DNA from: Solen grandis
Taxonomy: Eukaryota; Mollusca; Bivalvia; Adapedonta; Solenidae
Direction of reading: 5' to 3'
Length of the DNA stretch: 64,000 nucleotides
Assembly (NCBI GenBank): GCA_021229015.1
Contig: CM037778.1
Coordinates: 82,193,842-82,257,841, forward strand
The notes under the pieces were generated by a model. That model ran no database searches. It worked only from the letters and a program-made list of their open reading frames with translations, and had not been told where the DNA came from. A program made the position numbers and the translations under genes. Shown here piece by piece: positions 46,250 to 57,544 of this stretch; position 1 is the stretch's first letter; each line of letters begins with the position of its first letter.

Positions 46250-47420
46250 ATGGACTTACATTGTGTGCCAAAAGCGAGCATGAACTTGAGTATTTCAAAC
46301 CTACCGGAATCCTGGAAAAAATAAGGAGCATGCAGAACTAATTTCCAAGGACACTAACAAGAAAAAAAATGCGCAAGTGACTAACTTATTGCTATGGATA
46401 AGCGACAAGGGTCAAGACCTGTTTATAACAATAAATATGACAACGTCCGACAGACAGAACTTAGCTCCACATTCATATTTGTGAAAATTCACCTACAACC
46501 ACCATAAAACCCTTCGCCAGATACAGATTTAACAACCTTACAGAAGAAAAACAGTCCATTTAAAACTTTCTAGCGCAACTTAGAGTACCTGTAATGCTTA
46601 TAATTAAAAAGAACATGAAGAAATGATAAGAAACAGAAAAGAAAATTGTCGTTGGGGTGACATTTGCAAAGTTTCGCAGAAATACCTCAGGTCAGTCTTG
46701 CCATAAAACCTCTGACAAGAGTGAGCATAAAAGGATCAATGTGGTAAAACTCCTCAGGACCAACAAAGTAAGTGTGGCTGAAAACTTGATAAACTGTGTC
46801 CAGCAAGGACCATATAAGGTATTTAGAAACAAGGTATAAGGTCAGTCCTTAGAGCTTCAACATCAAAACTGTCTGCATACAATGGTAATGAGCTTGATTT
46901 GAAGAGAATCATTATTTTGAGGTATAATAATTAAGGTTATATCAAGACTATAGATGTCTACTTCCACGTAGTAGATACAAAGTCGAATCCCTCACTAGGT
47001 TTCTAGTCTTCATTGATTTTTGTCTAATTATTATCACTTTTCTCAGTTGAATCAGGGTCTACGTCTCCGCTCACAAAGAAACTTATCTAAAAGACCAAAA
47101 GTAAGTTTTTGGTGGCATAGGCCTGTTCCTTGGTGAATTTAAAATTCGCATAGATCACAGAGTTACACCTGTTGTGGCATCCCCAGAACAGACCCTGTTG
47201 CATTACAAAACAGTGACACAAGGAACTCTCTCGAATGGAATCCCTAGGTGAGGTGCAATTGTTGAGGTTAATCAACCTATAGATTGGGTTAGCTCAATAG
47301 TAGTGGCAGAAAATAGCAATAGTCAAAGAAGGATATACCTTGACCCGTTTGACTTGCATAAGGCATTTCAATGTCTTCATCACCGCCTAAGAACTCTTAA
47401 AGACATTCTGCCATAACTTT
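46250..47420 (+). pseudogene. Relic of a Ty3/Gypsy retrotransposon (gag and RT fragments)
   Basis: Gag-like pieces: AQVTNLLLWISDKGQDLF near 46370-46430 and RFNNLTEEKQSI, NFLAQLRVPVML near 46515-46600. An RT piece at 47155-47405 reads VTPVVASPEQTLLHYKTVTQ, VNQPIDWVSSIVVAE and RRIYLDPFDLHKAFQ, the region just before the first catalytic Asp of Ty3/Gypsy reverse transcriptases. Stops interrupt it. No LTRs were found. It is not closely similar to the younger element at 50.4 kb. Confidence 0.65.
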
Positions 47421-47650
47421 CTTATATCTGATATTTTACAAAGCCTGATGCTAGGTCAGGGTATTGAGCCTGATTTTACTATTGTGAAATAGATAGAATA
47501 CAATACTAATTACCATTCTATGAACCCAGTATTATTATATGCGTGTATATCAAAATGATAAAATGTTTTCTCAAAATTAAAATTTATCCCCTCTACCGTA
47601 TTTTTCTTTTTTTAAAAAAGATTTGCCTTTCTTAAGTTTAAATATGAGCA

Positions 47651-48621
47651 TTTTTAGCTCACCTGAGCAAAGCTCAGGGTGAGCTATTGTGATCCCGTGA
47701 GCGTCCGTCGTGCCCCTTTAATATTAAAAAAATGCCATATTTTACGTTGTTTACACTCTAGCATCTGCATCTTTTGAGCAATCATCTTCAAACCTTATGG
47801 CAATGCTTATGACCATAATGTCTCGATTGAGTTCGATTATGGCTAAGATCCGTCAATTAGGTCAAGAGTTATGCCTCTTTTAATATTCAAAAAATGCAAG
47901 ATTTCACTTTGTTTACACTCCAGCATCTGCATCTTTTGAGCAATCATCTTCAAACTTTATGGCAATGCTTATGACCATAATGTCTTGATTGAGTTCGATT
48001 ATGGCTAAGATCCGTCAATTAGGTCAGGAGTTAAGCCCCTTTTAATATTTAAAAAAATGCCAGATTTCACTTTGTTTACACTCTAACAAGTTCATCGTTT
48101 GAGCAATCATCTTCAAACTTTATGGCAATGCTTATGACCATAATGTCTCGATTAAGTTTGAATATGGCTGAAATTGGTCAATTAGGTCAGGAGTTAAGCC
48201 CCTTTATATAAAAAATCCAGATTTCACTTTGTTACACTCTAGCATCTTCATTTTTAGCATCTCTTCAAACTTTATGGCAATGCTTATGACCATAATGTCT
48301 CGATTGAGTTCGATTAAAGCTGAGATCTGTTGATTAGGTCAGGAGTTATGCCCCTTTAAATATAAAAAATACCAGATTTCACTTTGATTACACTCTGGCA
48401 TCTTCATTTTTTTAGCAATCTTTTTCAAACTTTATGAAAATGTTTATGCCCATAATTTCGTAATCGGATTAAATTATAACTGATATTGACAAGTTAATTT
48501 AGGAGTTATGCCCTTTTCACCATAAAAAAGCCAGATTTCACTTTTACACTCTAGCATCTTTATTTCTTGAGCAATCATCTTTCTCAGGTGAGCGATCAAG
48601 GGCCATCTTGGCCTTCTTGTT
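47651..48621. mobile_element. Second AGCTCACCTGAGC-ended repeat, with ~160-bp tandem core
   Basis: It has the same start (tttttagctcacctgag, aggtgagctattgtgatc) and the same end (tctcaggtgagcgatcaagg, gccatcttggcc, ttcttgtt) as the element at 43630. The core is different: about six units of ~150-162 bp, each with cagatttcactttgtttaca, ctctagcatct, gagcaatcatcttcaaac, tatggcaatgcttatgacca and ggtcaggagttatgcccctt. Units decay towards the right end. No coding capacity. Confidence 0.8.
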
Positions 48622-49926
48622 AAACGTTTTAATATTACAGCTAAAAGCGAAAGTGGTTCAATGTGGAAAAGTGTGTTTATGAACTTTCTGGTCTATTCTA
48701 AGAACGGCCTTAGTGTATGTAGGTTTATCATTATCAACAGTGTAGTCTATTTGAAATATAGGATAAATATTTTATATCAAAATAAATTGCTTTTAAATGA
48801 AGCACATAAGCTTTAGTACATTTTCATATTTTATACAAATCGATACTAAATGCACATTACACCTTGTTTTATATTAATAAAAGCTACATAATTACGCTTT
48901 TTGTACATTCATAGCTATTAAATAAGTAGATTCGATCGAGATATATTTTCGATTTTTTTTTACACTAAATGTAAAGAAAATCGTATCATGATCGCAGCTA
49001 CATATGATCAAGCAATTCAGCCCTCCGATCAGCCATTGATCCTCTGATGACTGTCGATAAGGGCGGTCGATCCGATGAAACCATGTGACAAAACTGCATA
49101 TTTTGATTGGATGATATGGTATCACGTGATCTTTTTCGACAAAGAAGAAACTATGAGGAAGTAAATCAGCTAATTTCTATGTAAATGTACTTGTTTATCT
49201 TTACATGTTCATGCATGTCTAACCTACTTACATATTCAAATCTCAACTAAACGTGATTTTCGACACAAATTATTTAGTTTATATAGGTTAGTTTAAATTT
49301 TTTGAATTTTAACAGCTAACAACAAGGTGATTATATTCATTTAAACAAAATAACTAAATTAACGAAAATTGTAAACTAAATTAAATCAGGGCTCTTATAA
49401 AGAAGCCGGAAAACCCGGTTTACATTTATAACAGTGTAAATATAATTGATAAGAGCGTCCGAAAATTGCTATAATTGAGGCATAGTTCGTTACGATAATT
49501 TTAACAGTGGTCGTATTGTTAGAGCGTATTTATACAAAAGTCGTCAAAAAGTCGTTAGAAATTGTAATGATATATTTGGCACTCAGCATGTAAAGGTAAA
49601 ATGATGCGGCAGTGATATCGAAACATATATTCAATGCCGATAAAAAGTCCTCTAAAGACAGAAATATTGTCAGTGGGTAGCTAAAAACTAGAAATGGACG
49701 GTGCCGCATTTTGTATGTAACTCAACCCCCTATTGATATTTTGATAGTTTCTACTCATACTAAACATACTTGAGTGGCAATTTAGGAATCATCCATCAAG
49801 CAGAGGAATCAACAAATTTCAGATACAAATTCATTTACATTTAAAATTTGTATCCATAAATATTTTGTTTTAAGTGAAATATACAAAAGCAACAGTGCCT
49901 AGTAAAATTATTGCATTGAGGTTTCG
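48622..49926. other. AT-rich spacer without a gene
   Basis: Nothing recognised. The minus-strand open frame at 48892-49125 has no motif. Confidence 0.45.
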
Positions 49927-50090
49927 CCAGTCCCGATGGCCAAGTGTGTCCGCCCCGTAAACGTAAAGTCATGAGTTCGAACCTTGCCCATGACACAATA
50001 GTCGTTAAGTACTGGTATATCATCAGTTTCCTTGGCGCTCATCACAGTAATGGGCTTATTGACCCAGTTTCAGGATAAAAAAACTGGGTA
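49927..50090 (+). mobile_element. tRNA-derived SINE fragment
   Basis: gtcccgatggccaagtgtgt gives an A-box, and gagttcgaaccttgcccatg a B-box, at tRNA-like spacing. A non-tRNA body follows (ctggtatatcatcagtttcc ... cagtaatgggc). The last part has the direct/inverted phrase acccagttt...aaactgggt, which can form a hairpin. Confidence 0.65.
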
Positions 50091-50356
50091 TGTTATTATC
50101 TTTTCAACGGCGTGATATCTTTAGTCATGCACTTTACAAGCCGGTAAAAATATTTGACATTTATTTATAGAACCAACATATTTCAATTGAGGTAAATTTT
50201 CAACAGCAAGAAAATAAACCGAGTTAAATAACCGATCAATAAGAGTAAAAGAATGCACAGGTATATTTCGATATACAGTCGCCTCATTGAACTATAGCTT
50301 TTTATTTGGTGATCAAATGAGTATAAATATATGTGTACAGGGATAACAGCTGATAT

Positions 50357-51766
50357 TGTAATGCCCTAGGGTGTTACCTTTTCTTATTTCTTCTTCTTTC
50401 ATTCTTTGGCATGTTTTTTTTTCTTTGGATGCTATTTACGGGCAACACTACTTTAAACTGGTTGTTATCCTTGTTAAATTCACAGGACAACAACTCAAGA
50501 CTTCGTAATATGCCAGTATGTGTCTAAATTCCTAACTTCTGGGACTTGATTTCCCTGTGTTTTCCACGGCAGAATCTTGTTTATGTAACCAGTTTTCGCG
50601 ATGTTTACATTGCTTTCCAGCATCAATTCTGATGTTGATATAGTTTGTATTTCCTAGTCAGATGTATTAATCCATGATTTAAGTTATTTCCTCACTGTTT
50701 ATGTAAACAAACACTCGTTAAATGTCAGTATTTAGTATATTTTTCAGGATCTCACTCTGACTGTGAGCATCGTCCGCCATATTGATTTTCAATGTGAGCA
50801 AGTTGCCTAGCAACAGCTGTGGCGGTTTGTTTGAATATCTGTCATAAATCTTTAAAGCAGAACGATGTTTCATCAATTAAATGCCAGAAAGCGTACATAT
50901 GAGGTTAATGTCATTTGTATTTAATTCTTTTTGTTTTAAGAAGTATAAATATTGGTAATTGCCCTATGTTCTTATAGGCTTTGCATTCTTTTCATCGTGA
51001 GCCCACACTACACACTGTGAACTGTGTACAAACAGATCACAGTGTGAGTTGTGAATTCACCTTTGTGGGCTGTGTGCCTCACATTTGTGAGCTGTGAACT
51101 GCTGTTGGGTATAAATACAGCGTTCCCCCGCATTTCGGGGACTCCAACATTTCACGATAGGGTGCGTTTGGCTCTGTGTTTTATTTCGGCACTTTCTGTT
51201 AAACTTTAGACAATCAGATAGGGTTAAGTTTAATTACTTTCGTTCTTGTGTAGAGCCTGCGCGTACAAGTTAAAATTAGAGATATTTATTTAATAATTTT
51301 CTAACCTATTTATAATGAAATAGTTAAAGTATCCTGTATATAATCGATTGATAGCTCTTCTGATATTTTTAATAAGCATACATCGTCTTTGTGCGATTAA
51401 AGTTAATATTAAATCCAGTTGTCATAACACTACATTTATTGCGTTTAACGAACAAGTAGGACCACCTTAGTGTACATTGTTTAGTTACGTAGATTCTAAA
51501 TGTAGTAGAATATTGTTACATTGGGCTATTGAGATAATTATAGCTATTTTGTTGATTATTTATTGGTTCTGACACAAAGTAAAAATCAATTCTTTGAAAC
51601 TTTAAGTCTCTTTGTGTTTATTTATAACAGTCCCCTGTCTCTCTATTAATTAATAATATTTAACGTCCGTTGGAGTCCAACCTTAACACTACCCATCACG
51701 CACACATACATAAAGACAACGCCAGCCCAAAGTAATACCAGAGCAGACCAAGGGTGGAGCGTAACA
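50357..51766 (+). repeat. 5' LTR of the Ty3/Gypsy element
   Basis: 1410 bp, starting TGTAATG and ending GTAACA, with attt before the primer site. It carries a run of direct and inverted tgtgaactgtg/cacactg words near 51000-51110, and a tataaata box at 51110-51117 in ggtataaatacagcg, a likely core promoter. Confidence 0.85.
51110..51117 (+). promoter_or_regulatory. Putative TATA box in the 5' LTR
   Basis: The stretch gggtataaatacagcg lies in the LTR interior. It is preceded by the palindromic tgtgaactg/cacagt cluster. The matching site in the 3' LTR reads tatttaaaaaaa, but that part is of doubtful quality. Confidence 0.5.
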
Positions 51767-51770
51767 ATTT

Positions 51771-51788
51771 TGGTGGCAGCGGTGGGAT
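51771..51788 (+). promoter_or_regulatory. Primer binding site complementary to tRNA-Leu 3' end
   Basis: tggtggcagcggtgggat is the exact reverse complement of atcccaccgctgccacca, the 3' end (with CCA) of an animal tRNA-Leu, from memory of the tRNA sequence. It lies 4 bp after the LTR end, as expected. Confidence 0.8.
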
Positions 51789-51852
51789 CTGAATTTTTTC
51801 ATTCAGATCCCGTGATCGAACTTGACTCCTAGATTTTAAGTAAACCTTCACA

Positions 51853-53376
51853 ATGAATGACCTGGAGGCCGTAGACAGTGATGGCGTTATAACATTCAAC
51901 AACCAACAAATGGCAGAAGTAAGCCACTCTGGAGGTGCCAGACCACTAAATCCTACAGAATGCAACACAGGATCCAGACCACTAATTTCTATAGAATGTG
52001 ACACAGGTGTCAGACCACTAATTTCAACAGAATGTGAAATCTCTAATGATCTATCTGAAGTTGCTTCACTCTGCAGTGAGGTGTCAAATGTCTCGCAGCA
52101 CAGATGTGAGAACAGTAATGAGAATGCGGTCAACCAAATCTCTCAAACAGTAAATGGCATGGCCGACATCTTAAAAGAAGTTATGAAAGAGTTAAAGGAA
52201 TTGAAGCAAGCCCCAACCCAGCAAAAAATAACACCAATTATTCAACGTAATGAGCAAAACTTCATTGGTCAAGGCCGCCATAGGGAAGATATGAATGTAC
52301 CATACTGGAATACAGGCAATCGTGTCAATAATCTACCAACTGCTAATGTAGGGTTCAATGAACATGATTATCAGCATAACTCAGCCTTGTCGTCAAACTA
52401 CAATGCTCCGATCATGGCGGGTGATCGAAGATGGTCCGGTGCGCCAGTGTACACACCCATACCTCAGAGGAGTAATATCAAGATACCATCGTTTTCTGGC
52501 AAAGAAGATTGGTCGACTTGGATCTCAAGGTTTGAGGCGATAGCCCAGCGCTATTATTGGAACCATGAAGAAAAGCTTGACCAGATTTTGCCAAGGTTGG
52601 AAGGAGAAGCAGGTGAATTCGTCTTCACACAATTACCACAAGGGGTGCTGAGACACTATGATGAACTAGTGACGGAACTGAATAGCCGCTTTAGAAGGAT
52701 AGAAACAGCTAGATCATTTGCTGCAAAGTTTAGTCGAAGATCGCAGAAGCACGGAGAAACAGCAGAAGACTTCGCTGCTGATCTAAAAAGATTGTATGAT
52801 AAAGCCCACGGCTATAGGGATAGAAGAACTCGTGATGAAGACCTAGTGAGAAGATTTTTGGATGGACTTTATGATGACGAAATTCGGTTTGAAGTTGAAT
52901 ATCACAAGGAGCCTCATAACATAGACGAAGCAGTCTTTCATGTAGTAAACATGATACAAACAAGAAATAGCAGTAGGTTTGACAGAAGAAAGCAAACAAG
53001 AAGGACATGTGTAGACGAAACTAATGATGACGCTAAGAACCAAATAAATAGAATCCCTAAAAAAAAAAACAAAACGCTGACAGAGCTTAGAACTGAAGAT
53101 AACATGGAACAGTCCAGAGTGCTTGAACAGCTTATACACAGACTAGAAAAGCTAGAAAAGTCTCAGAGGTCTCCGCCAAATAAAGACAGAAACAATAGGA
53201 TTGATAGAAGTGCCATACAATGCTTCAGCTGCCAGAAATATGGGCATTATGCAAGAAATTGTCCGGATAAAGAAACAAACAGGAATGGAGAGCATAGAAG
53301 TATAGCCTCAACAATGAACACCAGTAATTTAAACTCGAAAGGACCAGCCCTTGCGGTCAAATGGAGGTCCCAGTAA
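51853..53376 (+). CDS. Gag polyprotein of the Ty3/Gypsy element
   Basis: 507 residues from ATG 51853, intact. Residues ~25-65 contain three short near-repeats built on (A)RPLxxxxCxT. A coiled-coil-like stretch (MADILKEVMKELKELKQ) lies at ~97-115. The retrotransposon gag domain spans roughly 205-370 (IKIPSFSGKEDWSTWISRFE onward). A CCHC zinc knuckle follows, with Cys457, Cys460, His465 and Cys470 in CFSCQKYGHYARNC, which binds the RNA genome. Basic stretches (RIPKKKNK) precede it. The frame overlaps the pol ATG by 16 bases in the -1 frame, so pol is made by frameshifting or by reinitiation. Confidence 0.92.
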   Translation: MNDLEAVDSDGVITFNNQQMAEVSHSGGARPLNPTECNTGSRPLISIECDTGVRPLISTECEISNDLSEVASLCSEVSNVSQHRCENSNENAVNQISQTVNGMADILKEVMKELKELKQAPTQQKITPIIQRNEQNFIGQGRHREDMNVPYWNTGNRVNNLPTANVGFNEHDYQHNSALSSNYNAPIMAGDRRWSGAPVYTPIPQRSNIKIPSFSGKEDWSTWISRFEAIAQRYYWNHEEKLDQILPRLEGEAGEFVFTQLPQGVLRHYDELVTELNSRFRRIETARSFAAKFSRRSQKHGETAEDFAADLKRLYDKAHGYRDRRTRDEDLVRRFLDGLYDDEIRFEVEYHKEPHNIDEAVFHVVNMIQTRNSSRFDRRKQTRRTCVDETNDDAKNQINRIPKKKNKTLTELRTEDNMEQSRVLEQLIHRLEKLEKSQRSPPNKDRNNRIDRSAIQCFSCQKYGHYARNCPDKETNRNGEHRSIASTMNTSNLNSKGPALAVKWRSQ

Positions 53377-56300
53377 GTGAAACCGTAAAGACCGATAAAG
53401 TAGAGTTAGAACAAGAGGTAAGTCTTGGTGAGAAGTCTGCGAGGTCAGGAAAGGTGAAAGACCAGGCAGGAGAGTTATGCGATGGGGTGTATGTAGACGG
53501 GTTTATACAGAAATACCCTTTGGTATTTACTATGGACACAGGGGCATCAAGGTCAGTTCTGTCATCCAGGGTGTATAACAGGATTGAAGAGAATGTCCGT
53601 CCACAGTTGGAAGGCTCTGCTTGCCTCAAAGGGGCGGGAGGTTCCCCTATAAGAGAAAGAGGTAAAGCCACATTTGACTGTATGTTAGGTCAGCTCCATA
53701 TGCAAAGAGAGATGATTGTAGCCGACATAGAGGATGATGCCTTGTTGGGTTACGATGTTTTAGTAGATGATGAGAAAGGTGCCGCAGACTTACTCCTAAG
53801 TAAAGATATCATTGTTCTCCATGGTGTAAAAATACCGTGCAGATCCAGAATAAAGAAGCCAAGAGTGAGAAAGGTGATTGTTGCTGATGATATCAAAGTG
53901 CCTGGAAAGTCAGAAGCCCTTGTTGATGTGTTTGTAGAAAGAGTGGAAGAGGACAGTAAGGACAATATTGCAGATTACTTGATAGAACCAACAGAGGAAT
54001 TTAAGGAAAGATATCAGTTGGTCATGGGATCTACGTTGGTGGATATCAATAGGTTAGTGTCTTCTAAGGTCAGGATCTTGAATCCTCTACTGTCTGACGT
54101 CATTCTAAGACAAGATGCTCACATAGGCACAGCAGAAAAAATCGACAAAATAGTAAGTGTCATTGCTGCGAAAGAGTGCTCTGAGGAAGAAGAGAACCTT
54201 AACAGAATACGTAGAGTAGATACGAGAGGAAGTAAGACCGTTTCGAAACTTCCGCCTGTCCAAAGGGCTAGCAAAGACCAAGTTCCTGAGCATCTTAGGG
54301 AATTGTTTGAACAATCAATAGAGGGAAGGTCTACAGAGGAACAAGAAGTTATAGCTGGTTTATTGGATAAACACTCAAGCACCTTCTCTAAAGACGAATG
54401 GGACCTAGGTACCACACATTTGGCTGAGAACTCTATAAACACTGGTGATGCGTCACCCATTAAGCAACGACCACGAAGGGTTCCTATGGCGTATGCTTCA
54501 GAGGAGAAGAAGGCTATAGAAGACCTGTTAAAGAAAAACGTGATAGAGAAAAGCACTTCTCCTTGGGCTAGTCCAATTGTTCTGGTAAAGAAAAAATCAG
54601 GGGCAGTCAGACCGTGTGTTGACTATCGAAACGTCAACGCCTTAGTAAAGCCTGACGGTTTTCCTTACCGAGAGTGCTAGACTGCCTGGATGCTGTTGCA
54701 GGCTCCAGTCTTTTTAGTAGTTTTGACATCACAAGTGGTTATTTTCAAATACCGCTAAAGAAGGAAGACATTCCGAAAAGTTCTTTCGTATGTAAATTTG
54801 GTCAATTTGAAATGACTAAAATGCCATTTGGTCTTAATAACAGTAGCAGTACCTTTCAACGTACAATGGAACTGGCACTTCAAGGTCTCCAATGGTCCAA
54901 ACATGCCTAGTGTATATTGATGACATTATTGTCTACGCAAACAGCTTCGAACAACATGTAGAAAGAGTTGAGCAGGTCCTTGACAGGATAAAACAAGCTG
55001 GTCTGAAGCTTCGTCCTGATAAATGCCATATGTTTCAGACTGAAGTTGAATTTCTTGGCCATGTAGTGTCAAAAGAAGGTATAAGTCCAGATCCAACAAA
55101 CATTTCCAAGATACTTGGATGGCCTGTGCCACAAAATGCTAAACAGGTCAAACAATTTGTTGCGACAGGGTCGTATTATCGCCGATTTATCAAAGACTAT
55201 GTAAAGATAGCTAGACCTTTGACGAACCTTACAAAGAAAGATGTTGTATTTATTTGGGATGAGCCATGTGGGAAAGCCTTTGATGCCATCAAGCTAGCCC
55301 TTACGAGTCCAGATGTGATGGGATTTCCAATTAATTACGCTGGTGAAATCATACTAGATGCGGATGCATCTGGAGTAGGAATAGGTGGTGTCCTGGCCCA
55401 AAGCCAAGAAGGACGCGAAAGAGTTATGGCGTATGCAAGTAGAGCTCTTAACAAAGCAGAGAAAATTACTGTATCACAGAAAAGGAACTACTAGCAGTAG
55501 TCTACTTTATACAGTACTTCCGCCAGTATCTCTTAGGACGCAGGTTTTTAGTAAGAACCGATCATCAGGCTCTGGTATGGTTGTTTTCTTTGAAGGAACC
55601 CAATGGAAAAATAGCGCGCTGGATAGAAATCTTAGCAACATTCGACTTTCACATAAAATAAAGGCCAGGCAAAAAGCAGCCACACTGTGATGCTCTTTCT
55701 AGATGTCCACAACCAAGAGAGTGCCAATGCTCAGATATTGACACAAGTGAACCGCTGAGATGTGGCCCCTGTCATAAATGTAAAAGAAGGGCAGAATGTA
55801 TGCGGTACATGCCTTTGAAAGGTGGAAATGAAACCAATAATGAAACACTGTCCGATCCGGTGGTCAACAGAAGCACTGTTAGGAAGGTTGATGAAGCCAC
55901 ACCTGGTACCTCGAGTGCTATGGGGGATGACGTTTTAAAACCATGGCTAGATGCTAGCGCTGCAAAACTGATGGCAACGAAACAACACGCAGACCCGGAT
56001 ATAGCTCCGATAATCAAAGCCAAAGCAAATGGAAAGAAACCTTCAAACTTAGACATGGAGAATGAGAGCCCCGCCACAAGGCACTATTGTTTGTTATTTG
56101 ACAGGCTTGACCTCAGAGACGGTGTGCTTTATAAGAGATTTGTTAAAGCCAGCAACACCGGCGCATATCTCCAGGTGATTGCACCTGAGTGCTTTAAAAG
56201 GGAGATAATGTACCAAATGCACAATGGGTTACTTTCAGGTCATCTCGGCACGAAAAGAACAGCTAAGAAGATATTGCAGAAATATTTTTGGTTTGAGCTG

Positions 56301-57317
56301 AAAGACAGTGTCCGTCTGTATGTGCAATCTTGTGACGTATGTGCTGCAGACAAAATGCCTCAGAAAAGGCCAAAGGCTCCAATGGGACACCTGGTCACTG
56401 GTGCTCCATGGGATCGGTTAGCGATTGATTACTTGGGACCACTTCCGGAAACTATGAGGAACAATAAGTATATCCTGGTGCTCACAGACCATTCACTAAA
56501 TATGTGGAAGTTATTGCTGTGAAGAGCCAACAAGCTGAAGAGTGTGCGCTTGAGATAGCAAACAATTTCATCTCACGTTGGGGTGCGCCACTGTCTATAC
56601 ACAGCGACCAAGGAGCAGCCTTTGAAAGTAGGCTCTTTAAGGATCTTTGTAACCTTTTCGAGATCAGGAAGACCCGAACAATCCCAAGGAATCCGAAATG
56701 TTATGGCCAAACAGAACGTTTTAACAAGACCCTTATAAAAATGATCAAAGCGTATCTTGTTGACCAAGACGAATGGGATCTCTATCTTGGGTGCATTGCT
56801 GGTGCTTATAGATCGTCACCGCACGAGTCTACGAAACTGACCCCAAACCTTATGTGCTTTGGTCGTGAGATCCGAATGCCAGCTGACGTTGTCTTTAGAT
56901 ACTTACATGATGAGAAGCATCCTTCAGCATCGCCATATGTAGAAGAAATTCGTGGCAAGATGCTTCAAGCACACAAAGTGGCCAGAAGATATCTTCAGAC
57001 TAATGCTAAGCGCAGCAACACAAATTCGCTATGACACAAAGTAAACTTTCCACAACTATGAAGTTGGCGATATCGTGTGGATGTTGCATGAAGCAAAGAC
57101 TGTAGGCGTAGCACCCAAGCTTGAACGAAAATTTGATGGCCCTTTTCTTGTTAAAGAAAAACGATCACCTGTTACCTACGTAGTACAATTAGATTCACGT
57201 GGGAATAACCGAATGGCTCACCACGATAAGCTCAAGCAGTATTTAGGACAAAACGTCCCTAGTTGGCTGAAGAAGACCAGCAAGTTTCTGAAGAGCAGCA
57301 AGAATAAGCATCAGTAG
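53361..57317 (+). pseudogene. Pol polyprotein of the Ty3/Gypsy element, frame broken
   Basis: Domains in order. Aspartic protease: VFTMDTGASRSVLSSR, near 53520. Reverse transcriptase: CVDYRNVNALVKPD, SSFDITSGYFQIPL and the catalytic YIDDIIVYA at 54913. RNase H: ILDADASGVGIGGVLAQ at ~55350 and RTDHQALVWLFSL at ~55557. Integrase: a zinc module with HNGLLSGHLG...CDVCAADK, then the catalytic triad in LAIDYLGPLPE, SIHSDQGAAFES and YGQTERFNKTL. C-terminal GPFLVKEKRSPVTYVVQLD ends it, with no chromodomain seen. I count frameshifts near 54663, 54895, 55484, 56495 and 57010, and in-frame stops at 55659 (TAA) and about 57040. All catalytic residues are otherwise present. Confidence 0.9.
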
Positions 57318-57544
57318 CATTCCAACGTTCAATAAGTTTAAGCAGTTTATAGTAGTAGTAAACAGCAACCTAGTTAAAACAATAGAAGTTGACGTGGTCC
57401 TACCATTTTATCAAAACATAACCGGTAATTTGCACATGAAATATTCCATGATGAATAACGGAAGAGCTTTCAATCTAAATGTAGCCAAATAGCAGAATTC
57501 GGCATACCAGTAAGGATTTCCATGATTGTGTGTTTCAGGCTGCA
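57317..57544 (+). other. Spacer between pol and the third ORF, with a possible 3' splice site
   Basis: It ends gattgtgtgtttcag|GCTGCAATGG, a good pyrimidine-rich acceptor six bases before the ATG of the third ORF. This is the arrangement used by env-type subgenomic messages in some retroelements. Confidence 0.45.

Noticed and set aside
51696..52133. Minus-strand frame of 145 codons
   Set aside because: It is the shadow of the intact gag gene and its leader.
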